Below, piece by piece: positions 51,299 through 58,939 of a stretch of 64,000 nt of DNA. The notes beneath the pieces were generated by a model. It saw only the letters and a list, made by a program, of their open reading frames with translations, was not told the origin of the DNA and ran no database searches. Position 1 is the first letter of the stretch. Each line of letters begins with the position of its first letter. The DNA is from an uncultured Alistipes sp. (lineage in GTDB: Bacteria > Bacteroidota > Bacteroidia > Bacteroidales > Rikenellaceae), in NCBI GenBank assembly GCA_900770635.1, contig CAAGLB010000082.1:8257-72256 (forward strand), given 5' to 3'. Made by a program: the position numbers and the translations under genes.

Positions 51299-51372
51299 GT
51301 TATTTTTGCCGAAAAATGTAAGCTATAATACTAATTTTTTATCACTCCATCCAAATTTTTTAGTCAAAAGAG

Positions 51373-51401
51373 TTGCAAATAAATATTTTTGCATATATTT
51401 G
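51373..51401 (+). promoter_or_regulatory. Promoter (-33 TTG / -7 TATATTTG) of the lipoprotein operon
   Basis: TTG at 51373-51375 and TATATTTG at 51394-51401 (18-base spacer), 46 bases before the ATG at 51447. Confidence 0.7.
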
Positions 51402-51446
51402 TGTTGTTAATCAAATAACATAACCTAAAACTAAACTAACAAAACA

Positions 51447-52700
51447 ATGAGAATTTTTCAGACTAAAGCACTCTTTGTGTGCACAATGTTGGCGGCGATG
51501 TTTGCCGTAGGCTGCAACAATGAGCAACCAGATCCAACACCACAGGAGCCAGATCAGCCAAAGCCGCTTGTTGAGGGCTCGTTCGAGGTGACATTCGATG
51601 AGATTAACGAGGACGCTGTGACAGTAACAATCACCCCATCAAGTGAGGTCGATTACTACTATGTATGTTTGGCATCCGACACCGAGAAGTATCTCGGTGG
51701 CGAGGAGAAGCTAATCGTATTAGACCAGCTCTCACAGCCTAATGCTGAGCAGTTGATATTCCGTGGTGAGCAGACGCTTACATTTGGTGGTCTTATCGCT
51801 CACTCACACTACCGTCTGCTCTACTTCCAGTATGATAGCGAGGCAAAAAACATTTTTGGCAAGCTTCACCGCTCAGAGCGTATCACAACACCTAATGGCA
51901 CTGAGGAGTTTGCGATTGATGTAACAGATATCACTGGTCTTAGCGCAAATGTTAAGATTACGCCAAATGACCCTGAGATGAGCTACTTCTGGTGGATTGA
52001 GGAGATGGAGCAGTACGACGAGTGGTTCGACAATAGCGACAACCTCCTTATTCAGAACGACTTCGGCTTCTGGCAGTACTACGCCGACTTGGAAGGTCTG
52101 AACTGGAAAGAGGTGATGGGTTGGGACCTAACAAGTGGTGTTACCACAGATAGCTCCGACTCACTCTACAACCTGTTGATGTGGGATAACGAGTACATGG
52201 TATATGTATATGGTCTCGACTCTGACGGTAACCTCCTAACACAGATGACCAAGAAGCAGTTCAAGACAAATCCAAAGCCTGCGGCAAAGGATGTAACATT
52301 CGACATTCAGATTGAGTCAACAGAGTGGGATGTAGCATTTAATAAGTTTGCCGTATCAGCAAAGATTACCCCTTCAGATCCTGAGGCAAAGTTCTATGTG
52401 ACAATCACCAATATGAGCTGGTATGATTGGTATTTTACCTCTGACAACACTGGCCGTAGCGACGAGGATTATATCCAGTATCAGATTCTCCTCAACGCCT
52501 CAAAGCAGTCGTGGGAGCTTCTCGAGGACTTCCGTATGCAGGGTGAGACCGTTTACAAGCCACACGAGTCACGTAACCAGTACTTCAGCCCTAATCGTGA
52601 GTATGGTGTATTTGTCTTTGGCCTCGATGAGAATGGTCCAACAACACCTCTCAAGATTTACGAGTTCACAACTCCACAGCGCCCAGCACAGGAGGAGTAG
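51447..52700 (+). CDS. Lipoprotein with repeated beta-sandwich-like modules (lipoprotein operon gene 1)
   Basis: This 417-residue lipoprotein has its signal (KALFVCTMLAAMFAVGC) ending at Cys23. A Pro/Glu/Asp/Gln linker follows, of the kind seen on surface-exposed Bacteroidota lipoproteins. Three modules then repeat the pattern [hydrophobic]-VTVTITPSSEVDYYYVC, ANVKITPNDPEMSYFWW, VSAKITPSDPEAKFYVT, each followed by an acidic, aromatic helix-like part and a strand ending in YMVYVYGLDSDGN or similar. I do not recognise a named domain with certainty; the shape suggests fibronectin-III-like repeats. No catalytic motif is seen. The related protein downstream shares the module. Confidence 0.75.
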   Translation: MRIFQTKALFVCTMLAAMFAVGCNNEQPDPTPQEPDQPKPLVEGSFEVTFDEINEDAVTVTITPSSEVDYYYVCLASDTEKYLGGEEKLIVLDQLSQPNAEQLIFRGEQTLTFGGLIAHSHYRLLYFQYDSEAKNIFGKLHRSERITTPNGTEEFAIDVTDITGLSANVKITPNDPEMSYFWWIEEMEQYDEWFDNSDNLLIQNDFGFWQYYADLEGLNWKEVMGWDLTSGVTTDSSDSLYNLLMWDNEYMVYVYGLDSDGNLLTQMTKKQFKTNPKPAAKDVTFDIQIESTEWDVAFNKFAVSAKITPSDPEAKFYVTITNMSWYDWYFTSDNTGRSDEDYIQYQILLNASKQSWELLEDFRMQGETVYKPHESRNQYFSPNREYGVFVFGLDENGPTTPLKIYEFTTPQRPAQEE

Positions 52701-52744
52701 CAGTGCGCTCAACAATGTGTAACTAATTAATATATATAGGTACT

Positions 52745-54922
52745 ATGAAAAAGATATTTGGACTTTTAGCAATTTGCGCTTTGACGCTCGTTGGTTGTAA
52801 CGATACCCCTGAGCCAGAACCAGTGGTTAAGGCTCCTGTGGTAACCCTTGATAAGCAGAGCGTTGAGGCTTCGGCAGAGGGTGGTGAGTTTACCGTAAAC
52901 TATACTATTGAGAACCCTGTTGAGGGTGTTACTCTCGTAGTTACGGAGGATGTAGAGTGGATTGAGGATGTTACTGCCGTGGATGGCGTAATTAGCTTCG
53001 CAGTTGCTGCAAACGACCTTGAGGAGGCTCGTGAGGCTACTCTTAATGTAGAGTACACTGGTGCCGAGGCACGTACTATCGCCGTTGCTCAGGCAGCAAA
53101 GGCTGTTGCTCCTACTCCAGAGTTGGCAACTATTACTCTCGAGGTGGAGAACGTAATTTGGAACAATGCTGATGTAACCGTAACTCCTTCGGAGGATGTG
53201 GAGTATATCCTTGGCGTTATGACTAAGGAGGATTTTGCTCCATACGCAGAGGATATCGAGTCACTCGTTGCTGCACGTGTAGAGGAGTGGAAGGAGACTG
53301 CTCAGGAGTACCAGGATATGGGTTACGATGATCCTTGGCAGTACTACTTGAAGAACGAGCAGCGCTCTGGCGAGAGAACATATAGCGTGAAGTATGACTC
53401 GCTCTACAATATGTCTTGGGATACGGAGTATGTTGTTTACTGCTTCGGTATGGATGACGAGGGTGAGCAGACTGCGTCTGTTGCCGTTAAGGAGTTCCGC
53501 ACAGAGGCTCCAGTGCCAACATCAAATACCTTCACAATCACTATTGGCGAGACTACAAAGACTTCTGTAGAGTTCACCGTGGAGCCTACAACCGACGACC
53601 CATACTACGTAACTATTGAGTCGGTAGATGTTTTGGCACCTTATGGTCCAGATAAGGAGCAGTCATACGAGGATATGGTAAGATACCTCACTCCAGAGTA
53701 TGATATGACTATCGAGCAGCGTACCTTCACAGGTAAGCAGACTCTCTACAACTCTGATCTTGGCAAGAGCGTTAATAGCTTCAAGACTTATCGTGTTGTT
53801 GTATGGGGCTTCGAGAATGGCCCTACTACCGATGTTTATATGTCGGAGGAGTTCAACCCAACAGACCCTGTTATCGACTTCGAGCCAGCAATCTACGTAG
53901 ATGAGTACAACCACCGCAAGGTTATCTATAGTGTAGTACCTAATAGCAGTGCTACCTACTACCACGCATTGCACACTGCAGCCGAGGTAGGTGAGGATGG
54001 TGGCGCACAGCTTGCCGCATCGCTCATCGAAGGCAACATCAACGCCAACCTCATCAGCGGCACAGTACAGAAGGAGGTAGAGGTACAGGCCGAGAGCGAC
54101 TACTATGTTGTTGTCTTCGGCTACAATCCCGATACCAAGAGCATGACCTCAGAGGTATTCCTCAGCGAGCTCATCACAACACCTGCAGAGCCAGCAGAGG
54201 CTCTAACACTCGATGTTGAGGTTACTAACCTCGCATGGAATGGCGCTGACATCTACGTTACACCAAGCAGCGACTTCAAATACTACTACGAGTGCCGCAC
54301 ACGCGCTAAGTTCGACGAGCGCTATGGCTCTGCCGAGGCATTCTACCAGAAGGTACACGATGGCTGGGCAAGCGACGCAGCATCTTATGGCTACGATGTG
54401 GCTACTGTGGCTTCGTGGTACACCAACGAGGGTAGCGGCGTTGCCGACATTGGTCAGCTTCGCTGGAGCACCGACTATGTATTCGCAATCTTTGGCATTG
54501 ATGCCGAGGGTAATCTCGCAACAGAGATAATTATCAAGGAGTTCACAACACTCACACCTGCGCAGTCGTCTAACGAGTTCACAATCACCATCAACTCATT
54601 CACCAAGTCATCGGTGAACTTCACCGTGACACCTACCACCAACGACCAGTACTACGTTACTGTCGAGAAGGTGGGTACTGTGAGCGGATATGGCCCAGAT
54701 CAGGATAAGTCGTACGATGACCTTATCGACTATCTCCTCCCAGAGTATGAGAACCAGCTTACGCAGCGTCTCTTCACTAGTGAGCAGACCATCACCAACA
54801 GCGACCTTGGCAAGAGCGTAAACGGCTTTAGCGACTATGTTATCGTTGTTTGGGGCTTCAACAATGGCCCTACAACTACAGTCTTTATGTCGGAGGCATT
54901 CCGTCCTGCTGACCCAGAGTAG
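52745..54922 (+). CDS. BACON-domain lipoprotein with duplicated modules (lipoprotein operon gene 2)
   Basis: This 725-residue lipoprotein has lipobox LTLVGC (Cys18) and the acidic linker NDTPEPEPVV. Residues about 32-118 are a BACON-like domain (VEASAEGGEFTVNYTIENPV, then DVEWIEDV). The rest is two copies of an about 235-residue unit (about 135-378 and 488-724). Each unit has a first strand (VENVIWNNADVTVTPS or VTNLAWNGADIYVTPS) and ends with SDLGKSVN...VVVWGF.NGPTT.V.MSE. A linker (380-485) separates them. From about 53,960 codon choice shifts to more C-ending codons, hinting that the halves have different histories. The role is probably glycan or host binding at the cell surface; no enzyme motif. 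Confidence 0.78.
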   Translation: MKKIFGLLAICALTLVGCNDTPEPEPVVKAPVVTLDKQSVEASAEGGEFTVNYTIENPVEGVTLVVTEDVEWIEDVTAVDGVISFAVAANDLEEAREATLNVEYTGAEARTIAVAQAAKAVAPTPELATITLEVENVIWNNADVTVTPSEDVEYILGVMTKEDFAPYAEDIESLVAARVEEWKETAQEYQDMGYDDPWQYYLKNEQRSGERTYSVKYDSLYNMSWDTEYVVYCFGMDDEGEQTASVAVKEFRTEAPVPTSNTFTITIGETTKTSVEFTVEPTTDDPYYVTIESVDVLAPYGPDKEQSYEDMVRYLTPEYDMTIEQRTFTGKQTLYNSDLGKSVNSFKTYRVVVWGFENGPTTDVYMSEEFNPTDPVIDFEPAIYVDEYNHRKVIYSVVPNSSATYYHALHTAAEVGEDGGAQLAASLIEGNINANLISGTVQKEVEVQAESDYYVVVFGYNPDTKSMTSEVFLSELITTPAEPAEALTLDVEVTNLAWNGADIYVTPSSDFKYYYECRTRAKFDERYGSAEAFYQKVHDGWASDAASYGYDVATVASWYTNEGSGVADIGQLRWSTDYVFAIFGIDAEGNLATEIIIKEFTTLTPAQSSNEFTITINSFTKSSVNFTVTPTTNDQYYVTVEKVGTVSGYGPDQDKSYDDLIDYLLPEYENQLTQRLFTSEQTITNSDLGKSVNGFSDYVIVVWGFNNGPTTTVFMSEAFRPADPE

Positions 54923-54947
54923 TGAATGTGTAAACTATTGACAGACA

Positions 54948-56207
54948 ATGAAGAAGATACTATTTATCATTACTATGCTTATCGGTGTCGTTGCGTGCGA
55001 CATCGATAAGCCTGCACCAGAGCCAAAACCCGATGCCAAACCAGTGCTGACTATCACGTCCGAGGGCTCGTTGTGGGTTGAGGCCGAGGGTGGCGAGGGT
55101 GTGATTACCTATACGCTCGAGAACCCAGTTAAAGGTGTAGAGATTGAGGTTGTTAGCTCTGTGGAGTGGATCGAGGCTACTGCGGGCCAGACTATTACCT
55201 ACGTTGTTGCCGCCAACGAATTTGAGGAGGAGCGTCGTGGCACAATCACCGTTTCGTATGGTGAGTACGATAGCTTCTCGGTGAGCATCATGCAGCGTGC
55301 TAACTTCGATGCCGATGTTGTGTTTGAGGCTAAGACACTCAATGGTAGCTACTATTTCGACATGGTTGAGGGTGCTACGGGCTACAGCTACAACCTTATG
55401 ATCTCGGACAAGGGCCTTAATCAGAGCGGTCTTATGTACGATGATGCGTCGTACTACCTCTTCGACCTCTATGCCGCTACGGGTGCGGTTGATGGCGTTG
55501 CCACCATCCCTGCTGGCGAGTACACATTGGGCATCGAGAAGAAGGCTGGCGTAATCGACGATGGTTATAGCTACCTTGCAAAAACTACATCTTCGGGCAC
55601 TACAAAATTGCGCTACTCTGAGGTGCGCCTTGTGGTGTCGGAGAATAAGATTGAGGCATTCATTACCCTTGAGAACGATGAGGTACACTATGTCAAGTAT
55701 GAGGGTAGCCTCGCTATCGACTACTATCAGGCAGATAACAACAGCGGATATAGCACGCTACAGCGTGACTACTACTTCGACATCAACGACGGCTTGTTCG
55801 TAGGTGCATACGTTGGCAACATGTATTACTCAGGAGCTGACACATGCCAGGTATACCTCTTCGAGGAGCTCGACCTTGAGACAGGCGAGGAGTTTGGCGA
55901 TGAGTTCCAGCTCGACCTACAGCTTCCACGTGGTGGCACAGATATCTGCGGCACCTATACACCAGGCACTACCGCTGGTCACTTCCTTATCGGCACTATG
56001 GAGGATTTGGGCGGTGGTCAGTATATGCAGACCAACACATGGTATATGACTGCTGGATATCTTGACTTTGCGCCGCTTGTTGATGGCAAAATCATCGTCG
56101 AGAAGGACGAGAATGATCTCTATACCTTCACCATCGACTGCGTCGACGACGAGGGCCACAAGATCTCGGGCAAGTTCCGTGGCACAGGTCAATTCACCGA
56201 GTGGTAA
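54948..56207 (+). CDS. BACON-type lipoprotein (lipoprotein operon gene 3)
   Basis: This 419-residue lipoprotein has signal MKKILFIITMLIGVVAC (Cys17) and the linker DIDKPAPEPKPDAKP. A BACON-like domain follows (about 33-120: SLWVEAEGGEGVITYTLENP, VEWIEATAG, REG-like strand FEEERRGTITVSYG). Then comes an unrecognised region of about 300 residues with repeated aromatic strands (NGSYYFDMVEGATGYSYNLM; STLQRDYYFDINDG; TYTPGTTAGHFLIGTMEDLG). The gap to the upstream gene is 25 bases. A terminator follows. I cannot assign a function; secretion to a membrane is clear from the lipobox. Confidence 0.75.
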   Translation: MKKILFIITMLIGVVACDIDKPAPEPKPDAKPVLTITSEGSLWVEAEGGEGVITYTLENPVKGVEIEVVSSVEWIEATAGQTITYVVAANEFEEERRGTITVSYGEYDSFSVSIMQRANFDADVVFEAKTLNGSYYFDMVEGATGYSYNLMISDKGLNQSGLMYDDASYYLFDLYAATGAVDGVATIPAGEYTLGIEKKAGVIDDGYSYLAKTTSSGTTKLRYSEVRLVVSENKIEAFITLENDEVHYVKYEGSLAIDYYQADNNSGYSTLQRDYYFDINDGLFVGAYVGNMYYSGADTCQVYLFEELDLETGEEFGDEFQLDLQLPRGGTDICGTYTPGTTAGHFLIGTMEDLGGGQYMQTNTWYMTAGYLDFAPLVDGKIIVEKDENDLYTFTIDCVDDEGHKISGKFRGTGQFTEW

Positions 56208-56230
56208 CATATATATGTACATTGCAACCA

Positions 56231-56263
56231 AAAGTTCTGTCCATGAGGGCAGAACTTTTTTTG
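56231..56263 (+). terminator. Terminator of the lipoprotein operon
   Basis: AAAGTTCTG (56231-56239) pairs with CAGAACTTT (56250-56258), then TTTTT. Confidence 0.9.
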
Positions 56264-56296
56264 CGCCCTCACTTCTCCTATATCAATACTTTTTGT

Positions 56297-56304
56297 TATC
56301 TTTG
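56297..56304 (+). promoter_or_regulatory. -7 box (TATCTTTG) just before the YqaA-like start
   Basis: The box ends 8 bases before the ATG at 56312, so the transcript would start at or next to the start codon (leaderless). Confidence 0.6.
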
Positions 56305-56311
56305 TGGGGAT

Positions 56312-56749
56312 ATGGAGTCATTGCTCGAATATGGATATATTGGCCTGTTTATAGGGGCGTTTCTCGCAGCTACGGTGTTTCCCTTTAGCTCCGATGTATT
56401 GCTTGTGGGCATGCTTGCTGCGGGCGGCGATCCTGTGACCACAGTTGTTGTGGGCACTTTGGGCAACTGGCTCGGTGGCCTCACATCGTATTGGGTGGGC
56501 TGGCTCGGTAAATTGGAGTGGTTGGAGCGATGGTTTAGGGTTAAGCACGAAACAATCGAGAAGCATCGCTCGAAGGTGAAGCGGTGGGGTGCTATGCTTG
56601 CCCTGATGACATGGCTGCCCTTCGTTGGCGACGTGTTTGCCATAGTGCTGGGCTTCTATAAGGCTAAGTTTCTGCCTTCGGCGCTGTGGATGTTTGTGGG
56701 TAAGTGTGGCCGCTTTGTGGTGTGGGCCCTCATCGTGGGAGCCTTTTAA
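56312..56749 (+). CDS. YqaA/DedA-type (SNARE-associated) small membrane protein
   Basis: The ATG at 56312 (MESLLEYGYIGLFIGAFLAA) gives 145 residues; the longer open frame begins inside the previous terminator. The protein has four hydrophobic segments and the VTT/DedA-like stretch FPFSSDVLLVGMLAAGGDP. The motif GNWLGGLTSYWVGWLGK and the later FVGDVFAIVLGFYKAKF match the YqaA family. Related DedA proteins flip lipids or keep membrane potential; this short form is not characterised. The C1 peptidase follows after 34 bases with no promoter seen, so it may be co-transcribed. Confidence 0.85.
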   Translation: MESLLEYGYIGLFIGAFLAATVFPFSSDVLLVGMLAAGGDPVTTVVVGTLGNWLGGLTSYWVGWLGKLEWLERWFRVKHETIEKHRSKVKRWGAMLALMTWLPFVGDVFAIVLGFYKAKFLPSALWMFVGKCGRFVVWALIVGAF

Positions 56750-56783
56750 AATGAATTTACATAATAACTAAAACCTATACACA

Positions 56784-58172
56784 ATGAAAAAACTATTTAC
56801 TTTGGCCTTGGCGCTTATGGCTGCGGGAACGCTAAGCGCACAGCAGAACAATGGTGGCATCAGCGAGGCTATGCTTGCCGACATTCGTGCATCTTATACC
56901 GAGGATGCTGCCGACCGTGCAGCACGCAATGCTATGGCACAGACACCTATTGCCACGCTTGCTACTAATGCCGACAACTTGGCGATGATCGACACCAACT
57001 TCTCGCACCGTGTGAAGACTAAGGGCATCACCGACCAGCATCAGTCGGGCCGCTGCTGGTTGTTCACAGGCCTCAATGTGTTGCGTGCTCAGATGATCGA
57101 GGAGTACGACCTCGATGGCTTGACATTCTCACACAACTACCTATTCTTCTATGACCAGTTGGAGAAGTGTAACCTCTTCCTTCAGGCTGTCATCGACACC
57201 AAGCACCTCAAGATGGATGATCGCCAGGTAGAGTGGTTGTTCAAGAATCCATTGAGCGATGGCGGTCAGTACACAGGTGTGTCGAACCTTATCATGAAAT
57301 ATGGTGTTGTGCCAGCTGAGGTTATGCCTGAGAACTACCAGACAAACAACACTTCCCAGATTTCTAACCTCATTAAGCTCAAGCTTCGTGAGTATGGTCT
57401 TAAACTCCGCCAGCAGAAGGATAAGCGTGCGCCAGTAGCTCTCAAAACCGAGATGCTCAAGGAGATCTACCAGATGTTGGTGCGTGCCTATGGCGTGCCT
57501 CCAACTGAGTTTGAGTGGACAATGCGTGATAAGAGTGGCAAGGTGGTGTCTACAAAGAGCTATACTCCTCAGTCATTCTACAAGGAGTATTTCGGCGACT
57601 TGGATCTCGAGAACGACTTTGTGATGGTTATGAACGATCCTACACGTGAGTACTACAAACTCTACGAGATTGAGTACGACCGCCACGTATATGATGGCGA
57701 GAACTGGGTATATCTCAATCTCCCTATCGACGAGGTTAAGGCCCTTGCTATTGCCTCAATCAAGGATAACACCGCCATGTACTTCTCATGCGACGTAGGT
57801 AAGTTCCTCCTCTCGAAGAAGGGTACTCTCGACATCAATAACTTCGATTACGCATCGCTCATGGGCGTCGACTTCCCAATGAACAAGGAGGAGCGTGTGC
57901 GCACCTTTGCAAGTGGCTCATCACACGCCATGACACTCATCGCTGTAGACCTCGACGAGGAGGGCAACTCAAAAAAGTGGATGGTTGAGAATAGCTGGGG
58001 TGATAAGTCGGGCTGGAGAGGCAACCTCATTATGACCGACGAGTGGTTCGAGGGTTATATGTTCCGTGTTGTTGTCAACAAGAAGTATTTCCCTGCCGAG
58101 ACACTCAAACTCCTTGATCAGAAGCCAATAATGCTTCCATCGTGGGACCCAATGTTCCAGTACGAGGAGTAG
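56784..58172 (+). CDS. Exported C1-family aminopeptidase (bleomycin hydrolase/PepC-like)
   Basis: This 462-residue papain-fold peptidase has a clear signal peptide (MKKLFTLALALMAAGTLSAQ). The active site is complete: Gln/Cys in DQHQSGRCWLFTG (Cys91), His in SGSSHAMTLIAVD (about 375) and Asn in MVENSWGD (about 398). The large insertions and a C-terminus without the usual autoinhibitory tail are typical of the C1B group. The bacterial relatives (PepC) are cytoplasmic, but Bacteroidota commonly carry secreted versions that trim peptides in the periplasm. The repeat island 58189-58390 follows its stop. Confidence 0.93.
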   Translation: MKKLFTLALALMAAGTLSAQQNNGGISEAMLADIRASYTEDAADRAARNAMAQTPIATLATNADNLAMIDTNFSHRVKTKGITDQHQSGRCWLFTGLNVLRAQMIEEYDLDGLTFSHNYLFFYDQLEKCNLFLQAVIDTKHLKMDDRQVEWLFKNPLSDGGQYTGVSNLIMKYGVVPAEVMPENYQTNNTSQISNLIKLKLREYGLKLRQQKDKRAPVALKTEMLKEIYQMLVRAYGVPPTEFEWTMRDKSGKVVSTKSYTPQSFYKEYFGDLDLENDFVMVMNDPTREYYKLYEIEYDRHVYDGENWVYLNLPIDEVKALAIASIKDNTAMYFSCDVGKFLLSKKGTLDINNFDYASLMGVDFPMNKEERVRTFASGSSHAMTLIAVDLDEEGNSKKWMVENSWGDKSGWRGNLIMTDEWFEGYMFRVVVNKKYFPAETLKLLDQKPIMLPSWDPMFQYEE

Positions 58173-58188
58173 TAAGTAATTAGTAGCC

Positions 58189-58263
58189 TGTCATGTTGAG
58201 CGTTAGCGAAACATCTATCGGTTAGTACTAACTGAGAGATTCTTCACTACGTTCAGAATGACA
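58189..58263. repeat. Palindromic element, TGTCATGTTGAGCG type, copy 2
   Basis: The 75-base element starts TGTCATGTTGAGCGTTAGCG and continues AAACATCT. It ends GAGAGATTCTTCACTACGTT and CAGAATGACA, so its two ends are imperfect inverted repeats (TGTCAT...ATGACA). Its first 28 bases equal those at 26321. Confidence 0.88.
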
Positions 58264-58269
58264 CCTCTT

Positions 58270-58390
58270 TAATGAGTAATTAGTAGTGAGTAATGAGTAA
58301 CAAAATGAATATTACTAATTACTAATTTCTCGCTACTCATTATAATAAAGTGTCACAGACGCTACACTTTTTTCTATGACCTATCACCTT
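58270..58390. repeat. Hairpin of TAATGAGTAATTAGTA type plus degenerate CTTTTCAC module
   Basis: 58270-58300 (TAATGAGTAATTAGTAGTGA...) pairs with 58311-58342 (ATTACTAATTACTAATTTCT...), giving a long AT-rich hairpin. 58349-58390 then carries AAGTGTCACAGACGCTACAC and a decayed pyrimidine tract. The module order (palindrome, ATTACTAATT arm, CAGAC-CTTTTCAC) is the same as at 26321-26485. Confidence 0.85.
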
Positions 58391-58395
58391 ATATC

Positions 58396-58872
58396 ATGTT
58401 GGAGATAGAACGCAAATTTAGGGTTGTGGGCGAGTATAAACTATTCGCCCACTGCTCTATGTATCTTGTGCAGGGCTATATAGCCTCGGGACGTCGCACT
58501 GTGCGTGTGCGCATTGCCGACGATAGGGCGTGGCTCACGATCAAAGGTCCATCTGCGGATGGTGGCCTTAGCCGTTTCGAGTGGGAGAAGGAGATTGGCG
58601 TGGCCGAGGCCAAAGAGCTGATGACATTAGCCGAGGGCGCTGTTATCGAGAAGTATCGCCACCTTGTGGAGTACCGAGGTCACACCTTCGAGGTCGATGA
58701 GTTCTTGGACGAGAACGAGGGACTGACGATTGCCGAGGTGGAACTTAGGTCTGTTGACGAGGAGTTTGAGCGTCCCGAGTGGCTTGGCGAGGAGGTTACG
58801 GGCCAGAAACGCTACTACAATTCGCACCTGCGCACATATCCATATGCCCTATGGAGCGATGACGAGAAGTAG
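58396..58872 (+). CDS. CYTH-domain (triphosphate tunnel) protein
   Basis: This 158-residue protein has the N-terminal EIERKF signature (E-x-E-x-K) and alternating basic strands (GRRTVRVRIADDRAWLTIKG; RFEWEKEI) followed by acidic ones (TFEVDEFLDENEGLTIAEVEL). These form the eight-stranded tunnel of triphosphate tunnel metalloenzymes. Members hydrolyse tripolyphosphate or other triphosphates with Mg2+; the substrate here is unknown. It starts 6 bases after the repeat island and ends at a terminator. Confidence 0.92.
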   Translation: MLEIERKFRVVGEYKLFAHCSMYLVQGYIASGRRTVRVRIADDRAWLTIKGPSADGGLSRFEWEKEIGVAEAKELMTLAEGAVIEKYRHLVEYRGHTFEVDEFLDENEGLTIAEVELRSVDEEFERPEWLGEEVTGQKRYYNSHLRTYPYALWSDDEK

Positions 58873-58882
58873 GGTGAGATGT

Positions 58883-58924
58883 AAAACAAAGACGATGCAA
58901 GAATTCTTGCATCGTCTTTGTTTT
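58883..58924. terminator. Perfect 42-base palindromic bidirectional terminator
   Basis: AAAACAAAGACGATGCAAGA (from 58883) is followed by its exact complement ending at 58924, with no mismatch. It serves the CYTH gene and the converging lipoprotein gene. Confidence 0.9.
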
Positions 58925-58939
58925 GTGTCGTTCTACCAA

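Noticed and set aside
54960..55688. A 242-residue minus-strand frame opposite lipoprotein 3
   Set aside because: It is antisense to a gene with a clear signal and BACON domain; Leu/His-rich shadow translation.
51447..56207. Polysaccharide-utilisation locus
   Set aside because: No SusC/SusD pair, glycosidase or regulator is present; only lipoproteins with binding-type domains.
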